Part shown: piece by piece, positions 1 through 5,322 of the stretch
How positions within the stretch are numbered: position 1 is the first letter of the stretch
How the letters are laid out: every line of letters begins with the position of its first letter
From: Methylococcaceae bacterium
GTDB taxonomy: Bacteria > Pseudomonadota > Gammaproteobacteria > Methylococcales > Methylococcaceae
Assembly: GCA_005792805.1 (NCBI GenBank)
Contig: SXQV01000124.1
Coordinates: 1-5,469, forward strand
Length of the DNA stretch: 5,469 nucleotides
Direction: 5' to 3'
Notes under the pieces: generated by a model
What the model was told of the DNA's origin: nothing
What the model saw: the letters and a program-made list of their open reading frames with translations, nothing else
Databases searched by the model: none
Position numbers and translations under genes: made by a program

Positions 1-155
1 AGGCTGGTGAACCCGTCCTTGTTGTTGGTGACGCAGTTCGCAAACGCGGTTTCTGCGGCACTGCCACGCGGACCCATGATCAGGTCGATATGCGCGACTT
101 CATTGCCGTCACCGATCAGTGCTTCACCGACCAGCAGTTTGTTGATTTTTCCCAT
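1..155 (-). CDS. fae: Formaldehyde-activating enzyme Fae, N-terminal part (runs off the window)
   Basis: Fae condenses free formaldehyde with tetrahydromethanopterin to methylene-H4MPT. It is the entry step of H4MPT-linked formaldehyde oxidation and usually a very abundant cytoplasmic protein. The 51 visible codons read as a clear Fae N-terminus: MGKINKLLVGEALIGDG at residues 1-17, then NEVAHIDL (His22, the conserved histidine of this motif, thought to act in catalysis), then IMGPRGS and AETAFAN, ending in TNNKDGFTSL. Family members are about 170 residues, so roughly two thirds lies beyond position 1. The ATG at 155-153 is chosen because the family consensus begins within a residue or two of it and a GAGGA Shine-Dalgarno sits 7 bases upstream. 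It is separated from the CitG-like gene by 147 non-coding bases and probably has its own promoter. Identification is firm; whether the unseen part is intact cannot be judged. Confidence 0.96.
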   Translation of the reverse strand, partial: MGKINKLLVGEALIGDGNEVAHIDLIMGPRGSAAETAFANCVTNNKDGFTS

Positions 156-162
156 GACTAAG

Positions 163-167
163 TCCTC
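163..167 (-). promoter_or_regulatory. Ribosome binding site of fae
   Basis: GAGGA on the minus strand, 7 bases before the fae ATG. It is one of only two convincing Shine-Dalgarno sequences in the window, which fits a strongly translated gene and fixes the start. Confidence 0.8.
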
Positions 168-182
168 GGTATTATCGTTGTT

Positions 183-200
183 AAAAAAAGAAAAAAATTT
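183..200 (-). other. T-rich tract in the fae leader
   Basis: On the minus strand this reads AAA, seven T, one C, seven T. It lies 27 bases upstream of the fae start and 10 bases after a small hairpin at 211-224. It is the most skewed stretch in the window. In the mRNA it would be a U-rich single-stranded segment just upstream of the Shine-Dalgarno, the sort of region that can bind ribosomal protein S1 and enhance translation. It could also be the U-tract of a leader terminator, but it does not directly abut the hairpin. Both roles are inference. Confidence 0.4.
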
Positions 201-210
201 CTGAAGTATC

Positions 211-253
211 GACATGGCTATGTCTCTCCGTGCAGACGAAAGGTGGTGTCTGC
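211..253 (-). promoter_or_regulatory. Two small hairpins in the fae leader
   Basis: Two perfect inverted repeats lie 7 bases apart. The first to be transcribed is GCAGAC/GTCTGC (arms 248-253 and 232-237, 10-base loop). The second is GACAT/ATGTC (arms 220-224 and 211-215, 4-base loop). Both fall between the candidate promoter and the T-rich tract, so they could form a structured 5' leader for fae acting as an mRNA stabiliser or attenuator. Stems of 6 and 5 pairs are modest and could arise by chance. I recognise no known riboswitch class here. Confidence 0.35.
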
Positions 254-281
254 TTTATTGTTTTGAGTCTTACGTTCTCAA
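254..281 (-). promoter_or_regulatory. Candidate sigma70-type promoter for fae
   Basis: TTGAGA (281-276, five of six matches to the -35 consensus) is followed after 16 bases by AATAAA (259-254, four of six matches to the -10 consensus). A transcript would start near 247 and carry a leader of about 90 bases. The first five bases of the -35 box pair with CTCAA at 267-263 as an inverted repeat TTGAG-N9-CTCAA, a possible but weak operator. The site is 22 bases downstream of the preceding stop codon. The spacing is slightly short and the sequence was matched by eye, so this is a suggestion only. Confidence 0.3.
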
Positions 282-302
282 TGAAACCTGAAATCTCGCA
301 TT

Positions 303-1166
303 TCAGTATGGACTCTCCAGTCGGGCGGCCAACAAGGTCGCCACTGTCAAGTCTGCCGTCGTTCCAGGATTGATGCCCTGGGATTTGAACTCCAAGTCCA
401 CACCCCTGAGCAGGTCCAGGTTTTTTCCGGGCAACTGTGATGCGGAAAGTACTCGTCCAACCTCAGCCATCCGGGTTGAGATTTGCCGGGAACAATCCGC
501 CCCAAACTTGCGCTCTACGTGGCTGTCCGTGTAACGAGTGATAAGCTCGACGAACACCGCCACCGTCGCCCATTCTTCATTACCCCAGTGGGACAGCTGC
601 GCATGATACAACGGAACGGCCATGTGGAAAACATCAGCAAACGAATTAGCATATTGACGCGCGATACTGTCGCGACGGGCCGCCAGCTGCATGGTTTCCA
701 GAAGATTTACCCGAGGGATTTCGTTGACATCCTGTTCCGGCACCTGCCCAAGCCCCGCCGGCTGGGCCAGGCGAATAGCCCGATAAACCCATTCCGCATC
801 GTCTACGGAAGTGTTTTTTAGAATGGCGTCGACCTTGGCCGGCAAAGACTCCTTGTCATCCTGATCGATAAAGGCCTGCATAAGTGGGGCCGCCAGCAGG
901 ATGATGCCGAGATTGGTGTTGCATTTCACCTCCTTGCTGGTGGCTTCGATCGCCCAAAAGATTTTCTTGCCCAGGGTGGCCGACGGATCAGTCAGGCAAG
1001 GCGCGCTCGCCAGAGCGCTGCGACGAAAATCCTCCACCGTCATGTCATGGCCTTCCGAATGCAGACTGACATTGCCGGGTTTGTAGGCGCGGAGCTCAAG
1101 CTCACAGGCCCAGAGATAAGCCTCGCGTGCGTAATCCCGCCGTTCGGCGTCTGAAAGCAGGGTCAC
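303..1166 (-). CDS. CitG-like (triphosphoribosyl-dephospho-CoA synthase family) protein of the H4MPT island, Orf7 type
   Basis: A 287-residue protein of the CitG/MdcB family. Classical members transfer a ribosyl group from ATP to dephospho-CoA, releasing adenine. Visible family motifs are KPGNVSLHSEGHDM (29-42), KCNTNLGIILLAAPL (81-95), DSHVERKFG (214-222) and GINPGTTADLTVATLLAARL (264-283). No citrate lyase or malonate decarboxylase genes are near. Its place after the RimK-like ligase and before fae matches orf7 in the mch-orf5-orf7-fae order I recall for Methylobacterium, where the gene is needed for H4MPT-dependent C1 metabolism. A ribosyl-transfer step in H4MPT or methylofuran synthesis is an attractive inference, not shown. 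The start is placed at GTG 1166-1164, which forms a GTGA overlap of 4 bases with the upstream stop. An ATG 35 codons further upstream adds an arginine- and proline-rich stretch that only shadows the ligase gene. There is no clear Shine-Dalgarno, so translation is probably coupled. Confidence 0.88.
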   Translation of the reverse strand: MTLLSDAERRDYAREAYLWACELELRAYKPGNVSLHSEGHDMTVEDFRRSALASAPCLTDPSATLGKKIFWAIEATSKEVKCNTNLGIILLAAPLMQAFIDQDDKESLPAKVDAILKNTSVDDAEWVYRAIRLAQPAGLGQVPEQDVNEIPRVNLLETMQLAARRDSIARQYANSFADVFHMAVPLYHAQLSHWGNEEWATVAVFVELITRYTDSHVERKFGADCSRQISTRMAEVGRVLSASQLPGKNLDLLRGVDLEFKSQGINPGTTADLTVATLLAARLESPY

Positions 1167-2077
1167 TGGGCGTGCCGGGAATGGGCGGCCATCAGGGCAG
1201 GGTGGGAGAGAAAATCGTCCACCAGCCGATCGGCAATGGAGAGGTCGGTGACTCCTTGCAGCCCTTTCCATGCGGGTATGCTGTTCACCTCAAGGATGGC
1301 GTCACGGCCATGTTCATCGCGAATGATGTCTACGCCGGCGTAATTCATATCAAGCGCCCGCACCGCCTCCTCGGCGAGATGGCAAAGCCTCAGGTCTTCC
1401 AGATGAATTGGCTCGCAATGCGCGCCTTGGTGGACATTGTTCAGCCAGGTTACCCCGCATCTTTTCATGGCCGCCACCGTTTTTCCCGCGATGACGAATA
1501 CCCGAAAGTCATGAGCGGTATCGCCGGAATGTACGTAGCGCTGAAGGTAAAAGACGCCATCATCATCCGAAAATCCGGAGAGATCATCCAGGCTGTCATA
1601 GCGGCGCAGCCCGGTTCCCTGTGAACCGAACAGGGGCTTGGACACCAGGCTATGCCCTTGCCGTAATTCCCGTTCGGCGATTGACCGGGCCATGTCGGCA
1701 TCCCGCATCACCCAGGCGGGTGGCGTCGTGATTCCTGCCCGTTTCAACAGGAAACTGGTCATGCCTTTGTCCACCGTGCGTTCAATGGCATGGCCATCAT
1801 TGTAGACAGGAACACCCAGTAATTTCAGGGCATGGAGAATATCGAGGTAAAGGATGACCTGCTCAAGCGATCCGCCCGGCACCCCGCGCACAAATACCCC
1901 GTCCGGAAGCCGATCTTCAAAACCGGGCAGGACAACAGGCAGTTCATCCTCATGCACATTGAGCCGGCAGGCGGTCAGGCTCAGGAAGCTCGTTTCATGG
2001 CCCCGGGTGGCCAGCGCCTCACGTAAACGCTTGCCGTGCCAGCCCGGGTCGTCGGTGATGACGGCAATCCGGCCCAC
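1163..2077 (-). CDS. RimK-like ATP-grasp ligase of the H4MPT island, Orf5 type
   Basis: A 304-residue ATP-grasp enzyme of the RimK/MptN/CofF group; these ligate an amino acid, often glutamate, to a carboxylate through an acyl phosphate. Visible elements are an N-terminal Rossmann-like start (GRIAVITDDPGWHGKRL, 2-18), a pre-ATP-grasp segment, the ATP-binding loop SKPLFGSQGTGL (146-157), DFRVFVIAGK (190-199), NNVHQGA (213-219), AGVDII (247-252) and the metal-binding EVNSIPAWKGLQ (263-274) with the expected Glu and Asn. Archaeal MptN adds glutamate to tetrahydromethanopterin. A comparable role in bacterial H4MPT, or in glutamylation of methylofuran, is plausible but unproven. The start is GTG at 2077-2075, sharing its first base with the mch TAG stop (TAGTG). 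No Shine-Dalgarno is visible, so initiation probably depends on ribosomes finishing mch. The 3' end overlaps the CitG-like gene by 4 bases. Family assignment is firm; substrate is not. Confidence 0.9.
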   Translation of the reverse strand: MGRIAVITDDPGWHGKRLREALATRGHETSFLSLTACRLNVHEDELPVVLPGFEDRLPDGVFVRGVPGGSLEQVILYLDILHALKLLGVPVYNDGHAIERTVDKGMTSFLLKRAGITTPPAWVMRDADMARSIAERELRQGHSLVSKPLFGSQGTGLRRYDSLDDLSGFSDDDGVFYLQRYVHSGDTAHDFRVFVIAGKTVAAMKRCGVTWLNNVHQGAHCEPIHLEDLRLCHLAEEAVRALDMNYAGVDIIRDEHGRDAILEVNSIPAWKGLQGVTDLSIADRLVDDFLSHPALMAAHSRHAQ

Positions 2078-3072
2078 TATTCGCCGAAGGACCGATCAAG
2101 CAAGGCTTCATCCAGCGCGCCCGCATGGAAGCTGTGACCTGACTCAACCGCTGTCACTATGACCTTGGCTGGGCTGAACAGCATGGCGTCAACCTTGAAG
2201 AAGTCATAGCCGTATTCCTTGAAGATTTCGGCAAAGGGCTTGCCGTAATCGCGCGAGGTTGAACTGGGCAAACCGGTGGCCAGTGCTCTGGCATCTTCAT
2301 CGCTACCTTTGACAAACAGGTGCGCCGTCCCGCCAAACAGGATGGCGTCATTGGTTCGGCCCATGGCCTTGACGAAATTGGGGTGCGGAGGCGGGACCGG
2401 GGCCGAAGCCATCCCGTCGATAATGTTGCCCAGGGGAAAGTGCAACGAGTGAGCCTTGTGCAGCGCAACTTCCAGAACCCGGCTAACGACCTGCATGCCC
2501 CCGGCCAAACTGGAGGTCGGCGTCAGAATGACGTGTACGCTGTCGGTTTCCACCTTGCAGGCACGGGCAATTTTCTCGATCACTTCTGCTGGCGGTACCT
2601 TGTCCACCTCCATGACGATGGCGGTTTCGCCGTGAACATCCCGATAGCCCAGCTCCTCGTACAATTCCTCCACCGGCTTTTCCACGCCGTCCTTTACTTT
2701 TGTCGCCATGGCCCGGGCAGGGCCTGAACCGAGCGCATGAAAGGCACCCTTGCCCTCGCCGTGTGACAGACTCCAGCCGGCATATTGGCTGCCCAGACAG
2801 GCGAATACCGGGTTCGTACTGTATACGTTCACCATGGTCGGCCAGCGTTTGAAGAGCGAATCCTGGGTCAGGGTCACCTTGCCCAGTCCGCCCATGCACA
2901 CTTCCGCGATGAGTCGTCCAGCCTCCAGTCCGCCCAGCGCCTGGATGCCGGCATCGATGACGGTGCAGTTGTTGGCCAGCCGGTCCACCTTGAGCCGCAG
3001 ACGATCGGCGTGCGCGATCATGTATTTGACGATGGGGAGTGCGTAGGCATTGACGCTTACATGGGCTTGCAT
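2077..3072 (-). CDS. mch: Methenyltetrahydromethanopterin cyclohydrolase
   Basis: Mch interconverts methenyl-H4MPT and N5-formyl-H4MPT; in methylotrophs it runs towards formyl-H4MPT during formaldehyde oxidation. The 331-residue product has full family length (about 315-330). It shows NCTVIDAG (35-42), GGLEAGRLIAEVCMGGLGKV (47-66), the conserved GSGPARA (115-121), ETAIVMEVDKVPP (149-161) and PTSSLAGGMQVVSRVLEVALHK (185-206 region). Arg198 and Glu201 have the Arg-x-x-Glu spacing of the catalytic pair described for the archaeal enzyme (equivalence is my inference). PVPPPHPNF (225-233) and ILFGGTAHLFV (244-254) are also family blocks. The ATG at 3072-3070 is preceded by GGAGAG at 5 bases. It follows the Orf17-type ligase by 27 bases and ends in a one-base overlap with the RimK-like ligase, so it sits mid-operon among cofactor-synthesis genes. 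Nothing looks damaged. Confidence 0.97.
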   Translation of the reverse strand: MQAHVSVNAYALPIVKYMIAHADRLRLKVDRLANNCTVIDAGIQALGGLEAGRLIAEVCMGGLGKVTLTQDSLFKRWPTMVNVYSTNPVFACLGSQYAGWSLSHGEGKGAFHALGSGPARAMATKVKDGVEKPVEELYEELGYRDVHGETAIVMEVDKVPPAEVIEKIARACKVETDSVHVILTPTSSLAGGMQVVSRVLEVALHKAHSLHFPLGNIIDGMASAPVPPPHPNFVKAMGRTNDAILFGGTAHLFVKGSDEDARALATGLPSSTSRDYGKPFAEIFKEYGYDFFKVDAMLFSPAKVIVTAVESGHSFHAGALDEALLDRSFGE

Positions 3073-3077
3073 TGAAT

Positions 3078-3083
3078 CTCTCC
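3078..3083 (-). promoter_or_regulatory. Ribosome binding site of mch
   Basis: GGAGAG on the minus strand, 5 bases before the mch ATG, inside the 27-base gap after the upstream ligase. It supports the chosen start and contrasts with the weak or absent sites before the four biosynthetic genes. Confidence 0.75.
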
Positions 3084-3099
3084 GGACGGTCTGAAATGG

Positions 3100-4248
3100 T
3101 TAGGAACTGGATGGGTGGGCTGCGGACAGTCGTGCCGACAGCTGGTTGAGTCTGGCCTCAAGCAGCCGCTCAGCCTCAATGGGATTCCCGCCTTCCGCCC
3201 GTACCGTGCAAAGCGGTTCGCCCGCCACGACAGGGGAGCCGGAGACTGGCAGGTCGGCACACCAGGCGGGCCAAGCGCTTGATGCCATGGAGATTACGCG
3301 CTTGGGCGCAAAAATCACTCTGAATGCCCTGCTGCTCGATGCCGCCGCATCAAAAGCCAGCTCGCCCCGGCATGCCCGAATGTGAGCGGCTAACAGGCCT
3401 TCAGGGGCATCCTGATCGTAAAGTGCCATTGTGGCGCTGGGTCGGGCGTTGACTTCCAGTACTTGCAGCTCATCGCGACTGTCGATCATGAAGTCCAGGC
3501 TATTCAATCCTTTGATCCCGCTCGCCTTTACCAAGGTGATGATATGACTTTTGACTTGCTGACGTAGCCTTGCATCCAGCGGTGCATGATTCATGGCTCC
3601 CGCAAACAGGAAAGGTTGCGTCGGGCTTGCCGAAGTCCACAGGGTATTGAAACCGATGACCTTTGCCTCGCGGCCATCGGCCAGGAAAAGCGCTGACAGG
3701 GCGGGGCCATGCAGCCGCCTTTGGTAGTAGTCTTCCGGCCCGGCCTGATCTTGGGCGCAGAAGCGTACACGCTTGCCCCCCTCGCTGCAACCGGACTTGA
3801 TCAGCCAGTTTTCTGTCCTTGCCGGCCTTTCATGGCGGATTTCCGGGTAACTGATCCCGCAATGCCGCAGTAATCCGAAGAAAGACGGCGGTGATCGAAA
3901 AAGACGCTGTATCGCGGGTGAATTGCCAATGACCTCATGCGATTTGGCGAATGCCTCCAGCAGATCGGGTTGCGTATCCAGCCCGCTTCCATAGACCAGC
4001 GGGTAATCCTTGCCTGGAGCCAGCCTGAGCGCCGCTTCCAGAAGCGGCGGCGGGTCGAAGCCACCGTTTTGAAAAGGCACGGTCTCGGAGACCGCCGCGC
4101 TGGCCCGTGTATCCGCATCGGCATAGTGATCGAGAGTCACCGCACGGATTCCGGCCCGGGCCGCCGACTGGGCCAGCATCCGTGCCGAACAGCTGATTAT
4201 CAGGAGTTTTTCCGGCAGATCCGCCGATCTTTGGGGCTCGCGGGGCAC
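3100..4248 (-). CDS. ATP-grasp ligase of the H4MPT/methylofuran island, Orf17 type
   Basis: A 382-residue protein with an ATP-grasp core. The N-terminal segment (LLIISCSARMLAQSAARAG, 15-33) is a Rossmann-like pre-grasp domain. NWLIKSGCSEGGKRVRF (147-163) carries the presumed ATP-binding lysine and glycine loop. YYQRRLHGPALSALFLAD (174-191) and GLNSLDFMI (247-255) follow, and LEVNARPSATMALYD (264-278) holds the metal-binding Glu-x-Asn. A C-terminal extension from about 305 includes DLPVSGSPVVAGEPLCTV (332-349), a small beta-rich segment seen in related ATP-grasp proteins. Together with its neighbours it matches Orf17 of methylotroph H4MPT islands. Archaeal MfnD, an ATP-grasp ligase joining glutamate to tyramine in methanofuran synthesis, is a functional model, so a role in methylofuran is possible; this is inference. 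The start is taken as GTG 4248-4246, 17 bases after the mptG stop, with only a weak GAGA upstream. The next ATG is codon 23, inside the conserved N-terminus, so it is unlikely. Confidence 0.86.
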   Translation of the reverse strand: MPREPQRSADLPEKLLIISCSARMLAQSAARAGIRAVTLDHYADADTRASAAVSETVPFQNGGFDPPPLLEAALRLAPGKDYPLVYGSGLDTQPDLLEAFAKSHEVIGNSPAIQRLFRSPPSFFGLLRHCGISYPEIRHERPARTENWLIKSGCSEGGKRVRFCAQDQAGPEDYYQRRLHGPALSALFLADGREAKVIGFNTLWTSASPTQPFLFAGAMNHAPLDARLRQQVKSHIITLVKASGIKGLNSLDFMIDSRDELQVLEVNARPSATMALYDQDAPEGLLAAHIRACRGELAFDAAASSSRAFRVIFAPKRVISMASSAWPAWCADLPVSGSPVVAGEPLCTVRAEGGNPIEAERLLEARLNQLSARLSAAHPSSS

Positions 4249-4265
4249 CGCAGTCTCGGGGAGAA

Positions 4266-5252
4266 TCAGGCGGAGATTTCCTGAATATCAGCCCCGCGAG
4301 ATCGGGGGGTGGCAATCAGGCATTGCAGCGTGTGGCCGCTATCCAGCTGTGCCAGCAGCCCATCACGGATTGCTGCCGCCTTTCCCGGGCCGTCAATCAG
4401 GCAGAATCCGGTAGGCCCCCAGGAACTTTGACCTATGCCGACCCCCCCATTGGCAGCCAGGAACTCCATGGCATCACGCACCCGTGGGCTGGTAAAGCGT
4501 CCTCCCTGAGCCGGTGCGAAATGGTCTCCAACCGAACGCTGCAATTCCGTTATCACCGACCCGAAGCTTGCCATATCGCCTTCGACCACCGCAGGGAGCC
4601 CACGCATCAGCACAAGATGACAAAGCCGCGCCGCTTCGGCGGCTGGAAACATCGGCAGGGCCGAGAAAGCAGCGGTTTCTGAGGGGCCATGCAGACCCGT
4701 TGCGTGTTGGTCCAGCACGATCAGAAAGCACCAGCCGGAAGGGAGCGGCAAGCGTGAAACGACCGGCGGAACCTGTGTTTGCGGGCCACGTCCGGCGTCT
4801 ACAATCAGGCCGCCCTGCTCGAAAACGGCAATGCCGATCCCGGAGCGGGCACCGCGACCGATGATATTCGCGATGTCAGCCGCGCCGAGATTCAGTCCAA
4901 ACAGCCGGGACAGGCCTGCTCCTATTGCCAGAGCCATCTGGGTGCCGGAGCCCAAACCGGCATGATGCGGGATGGTGTGGTCTATGTGGATGCGCGCCGG
5001 CAGTGATCGGCCCAACGCCAGAGCAATGTTTTCGGCGGTGCGTTGTGCGCGTCCGCAATCTTGCCCCGTCACTTCGAGCCGATCTGACGGTTGCAGCGAC
5101 AACCGGGTCGCAATCTCGTTAATGCCGACGCCGATACTGCCGAATTTGCGGCCCAGGCTGCCGCCCATATCCAGAAATCCCAGGTGCAGGCGTCCTGGTG
5201 CCTCAACGATGACGCCGGGGCTGACGGGGGTTGGGGGATGTTCTGCTCGCAA
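4266..5252 (-). CDS. mptG: Beta-ribofuranosylaminobenzene 5'-phosphate synthase (Orf4 type)
   Basis: MptG joins phosphoribosyl pyrophosphate to p-aminobenzoate (4-hydroxybenzoate has been proposed in some archaea), releasing CO2 and pyrophosphate and making a C-glycoside, the first committed step of H4MPT synthesis. The 328-residue product is a GHMP-kinase-fold protein: VEAPGRLHLGFLDMGG (16-31), FGSIGVGI (37-44), the glycine-rich IPHHAGLGSGTQ (94-105), GRGARSGIGIAVFEQGGLIVD (132-152) and GGVGIGQSSWGPTGF (269-283). The RLHLGFLD and SSWGPTGF blocks are those I associate with this synthase rather than with sugar kinases. TTG at 5252-5250 is the only usual start codon between an in-frame stop at 5264-5262 and the conserved core; CTG one codon earlier is the alternative. 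The upstream GAGA is weak. It is the first biosynthetic gene of the cluster and is followed 17 bases later by the Orf17-type ligase. No promoter is obvious in the 70 bases before it. Confidence 0.93.
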   Translation of the reverse strand: MRAEHPPTPVSPGVIVEAPGRLHLGFLDMGGSLGRKFGSIGVGINEIATRLSLQPSDRLEVTGQDCGRAQRTAENIALALGRSLPARIHIDHTIPHHAGLGSGTQMALAIGAGLSRLFGLNLGAADIANIIGRGARSGIGIAVFEQGGLIVDAGRGPQTQVPPVVSRLPLPSGWCFLIVLDQHATGLHGPSETAAFSALPMFPAAEAARLCHLVLMRGLPAVVEGDMASFGSVITELQRSVGDHFAPAQGGRFTSPRVRDAMEFLAANGGVGIGQSSWGPTGFCLIDGPGKAAAIRDGLLAQLDSGHTLQCLIATPRSRGADIQEISA

Positions 5253-5265
5253 CAGTCGGTCTCAG

Positions 5266-5302
5266 GTAGTGGGGTCAGGCCTCAAGCCTATGGGTTGACC
5301 CC
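5266..5302 (+). repeat. REP-like palindrome with GTAG head
   Basis: On the plus strand a GTAG tetranucleotide (5266-5269) is followed after one base by a stem: GGGGTCA (5271-5277) pairs with TGACCCC (5296-5302). A nested GGC (5278-5280) pairs with GCC (5286-5288) around a CTCAA loop, leaving a 7-base bulge on one side. A short GTAG or GGAG head at the foot of an imperfect palindrome is the hallmark of REP sequences, which are mobilised by REP-associated tyrosine transposases (RAYT). The element sits between the sodC-like stop and the mptG start. On the minus strand it could stall exonucleases or weaken transcription downstream of sodC, but no T-run follows, so it is not a standard intrinsic terminator. 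Only one copy is visible here, so repeat status is inferred. Confidence 0.6.
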
Positions 5303-5322
5303 GTGGCGCAGGGCTACGCAGG

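Noticed and set aside
7..204. Plus-strand frame of 65 codons at the left edge
   Set aside because: It is antisense to the fae start and its leader; its lysine-rich end is just the A-rich tract read in frame.
183..224. Rho-independent terminator upstream of fae
   Set aside because: The GACAT/ATGTC stem is only five pairs, AT-rich, and separated from the T-tract by 10 bases plus three A, so it does not fit a canonical terminator; it is recorded as leader structure instead.
1167..1271. N-terminal extension of the CitG-like protein by 35 residues from an ATG at 1271
   Set aside because: It would overlap the ATP-grasp gene by 109 bases, has arginine- and proline-rich composition unlike the family, and has no Shine-Dalgarno close to it. 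The GTG at 1166 gives a GTGA overlap and a normal-length CitG-like protein.
1127..1624. Plus-strand open frame of 165 codons
   Set aside because: It lies wholly antisense to the RimK-like and CitG-like genes, whose conserved motifs explain the sequence, and its product shows no recognisable family. The other plus-strand open frames (for example 2320-2727 and 4323-4682) are rejected for the same reason.
3935..4315. Minus-strand open frame of 126 codons in another frame over the mptG/ligase junction
   Set aside because: It overlaps the conserved N-terminus of the Orf17-type ligase, is rich in Gly, Ala and Arg, and has no ribosome site; it is a frame shadow in GC-rich sequence.
4266..5252. Sugar or homoserine kinase (GHMP kinase family) instead of MptG
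   Set aside because: The glycine-rich GHMP motif is present, but the RLHLGFLD and SSWGPTGF blocks and the H4MPT gene context point to beta-RFAP synthase.
5271..5302. Intrinsic terminator for the sodC-like gene
   Set aside because: The stem is strong, but the minus-strand sequence after it has no T-run, and the GTAG head on the plus strand fits a REP element better. A secondary role in ending or protecting the sodC transcript remains possible.
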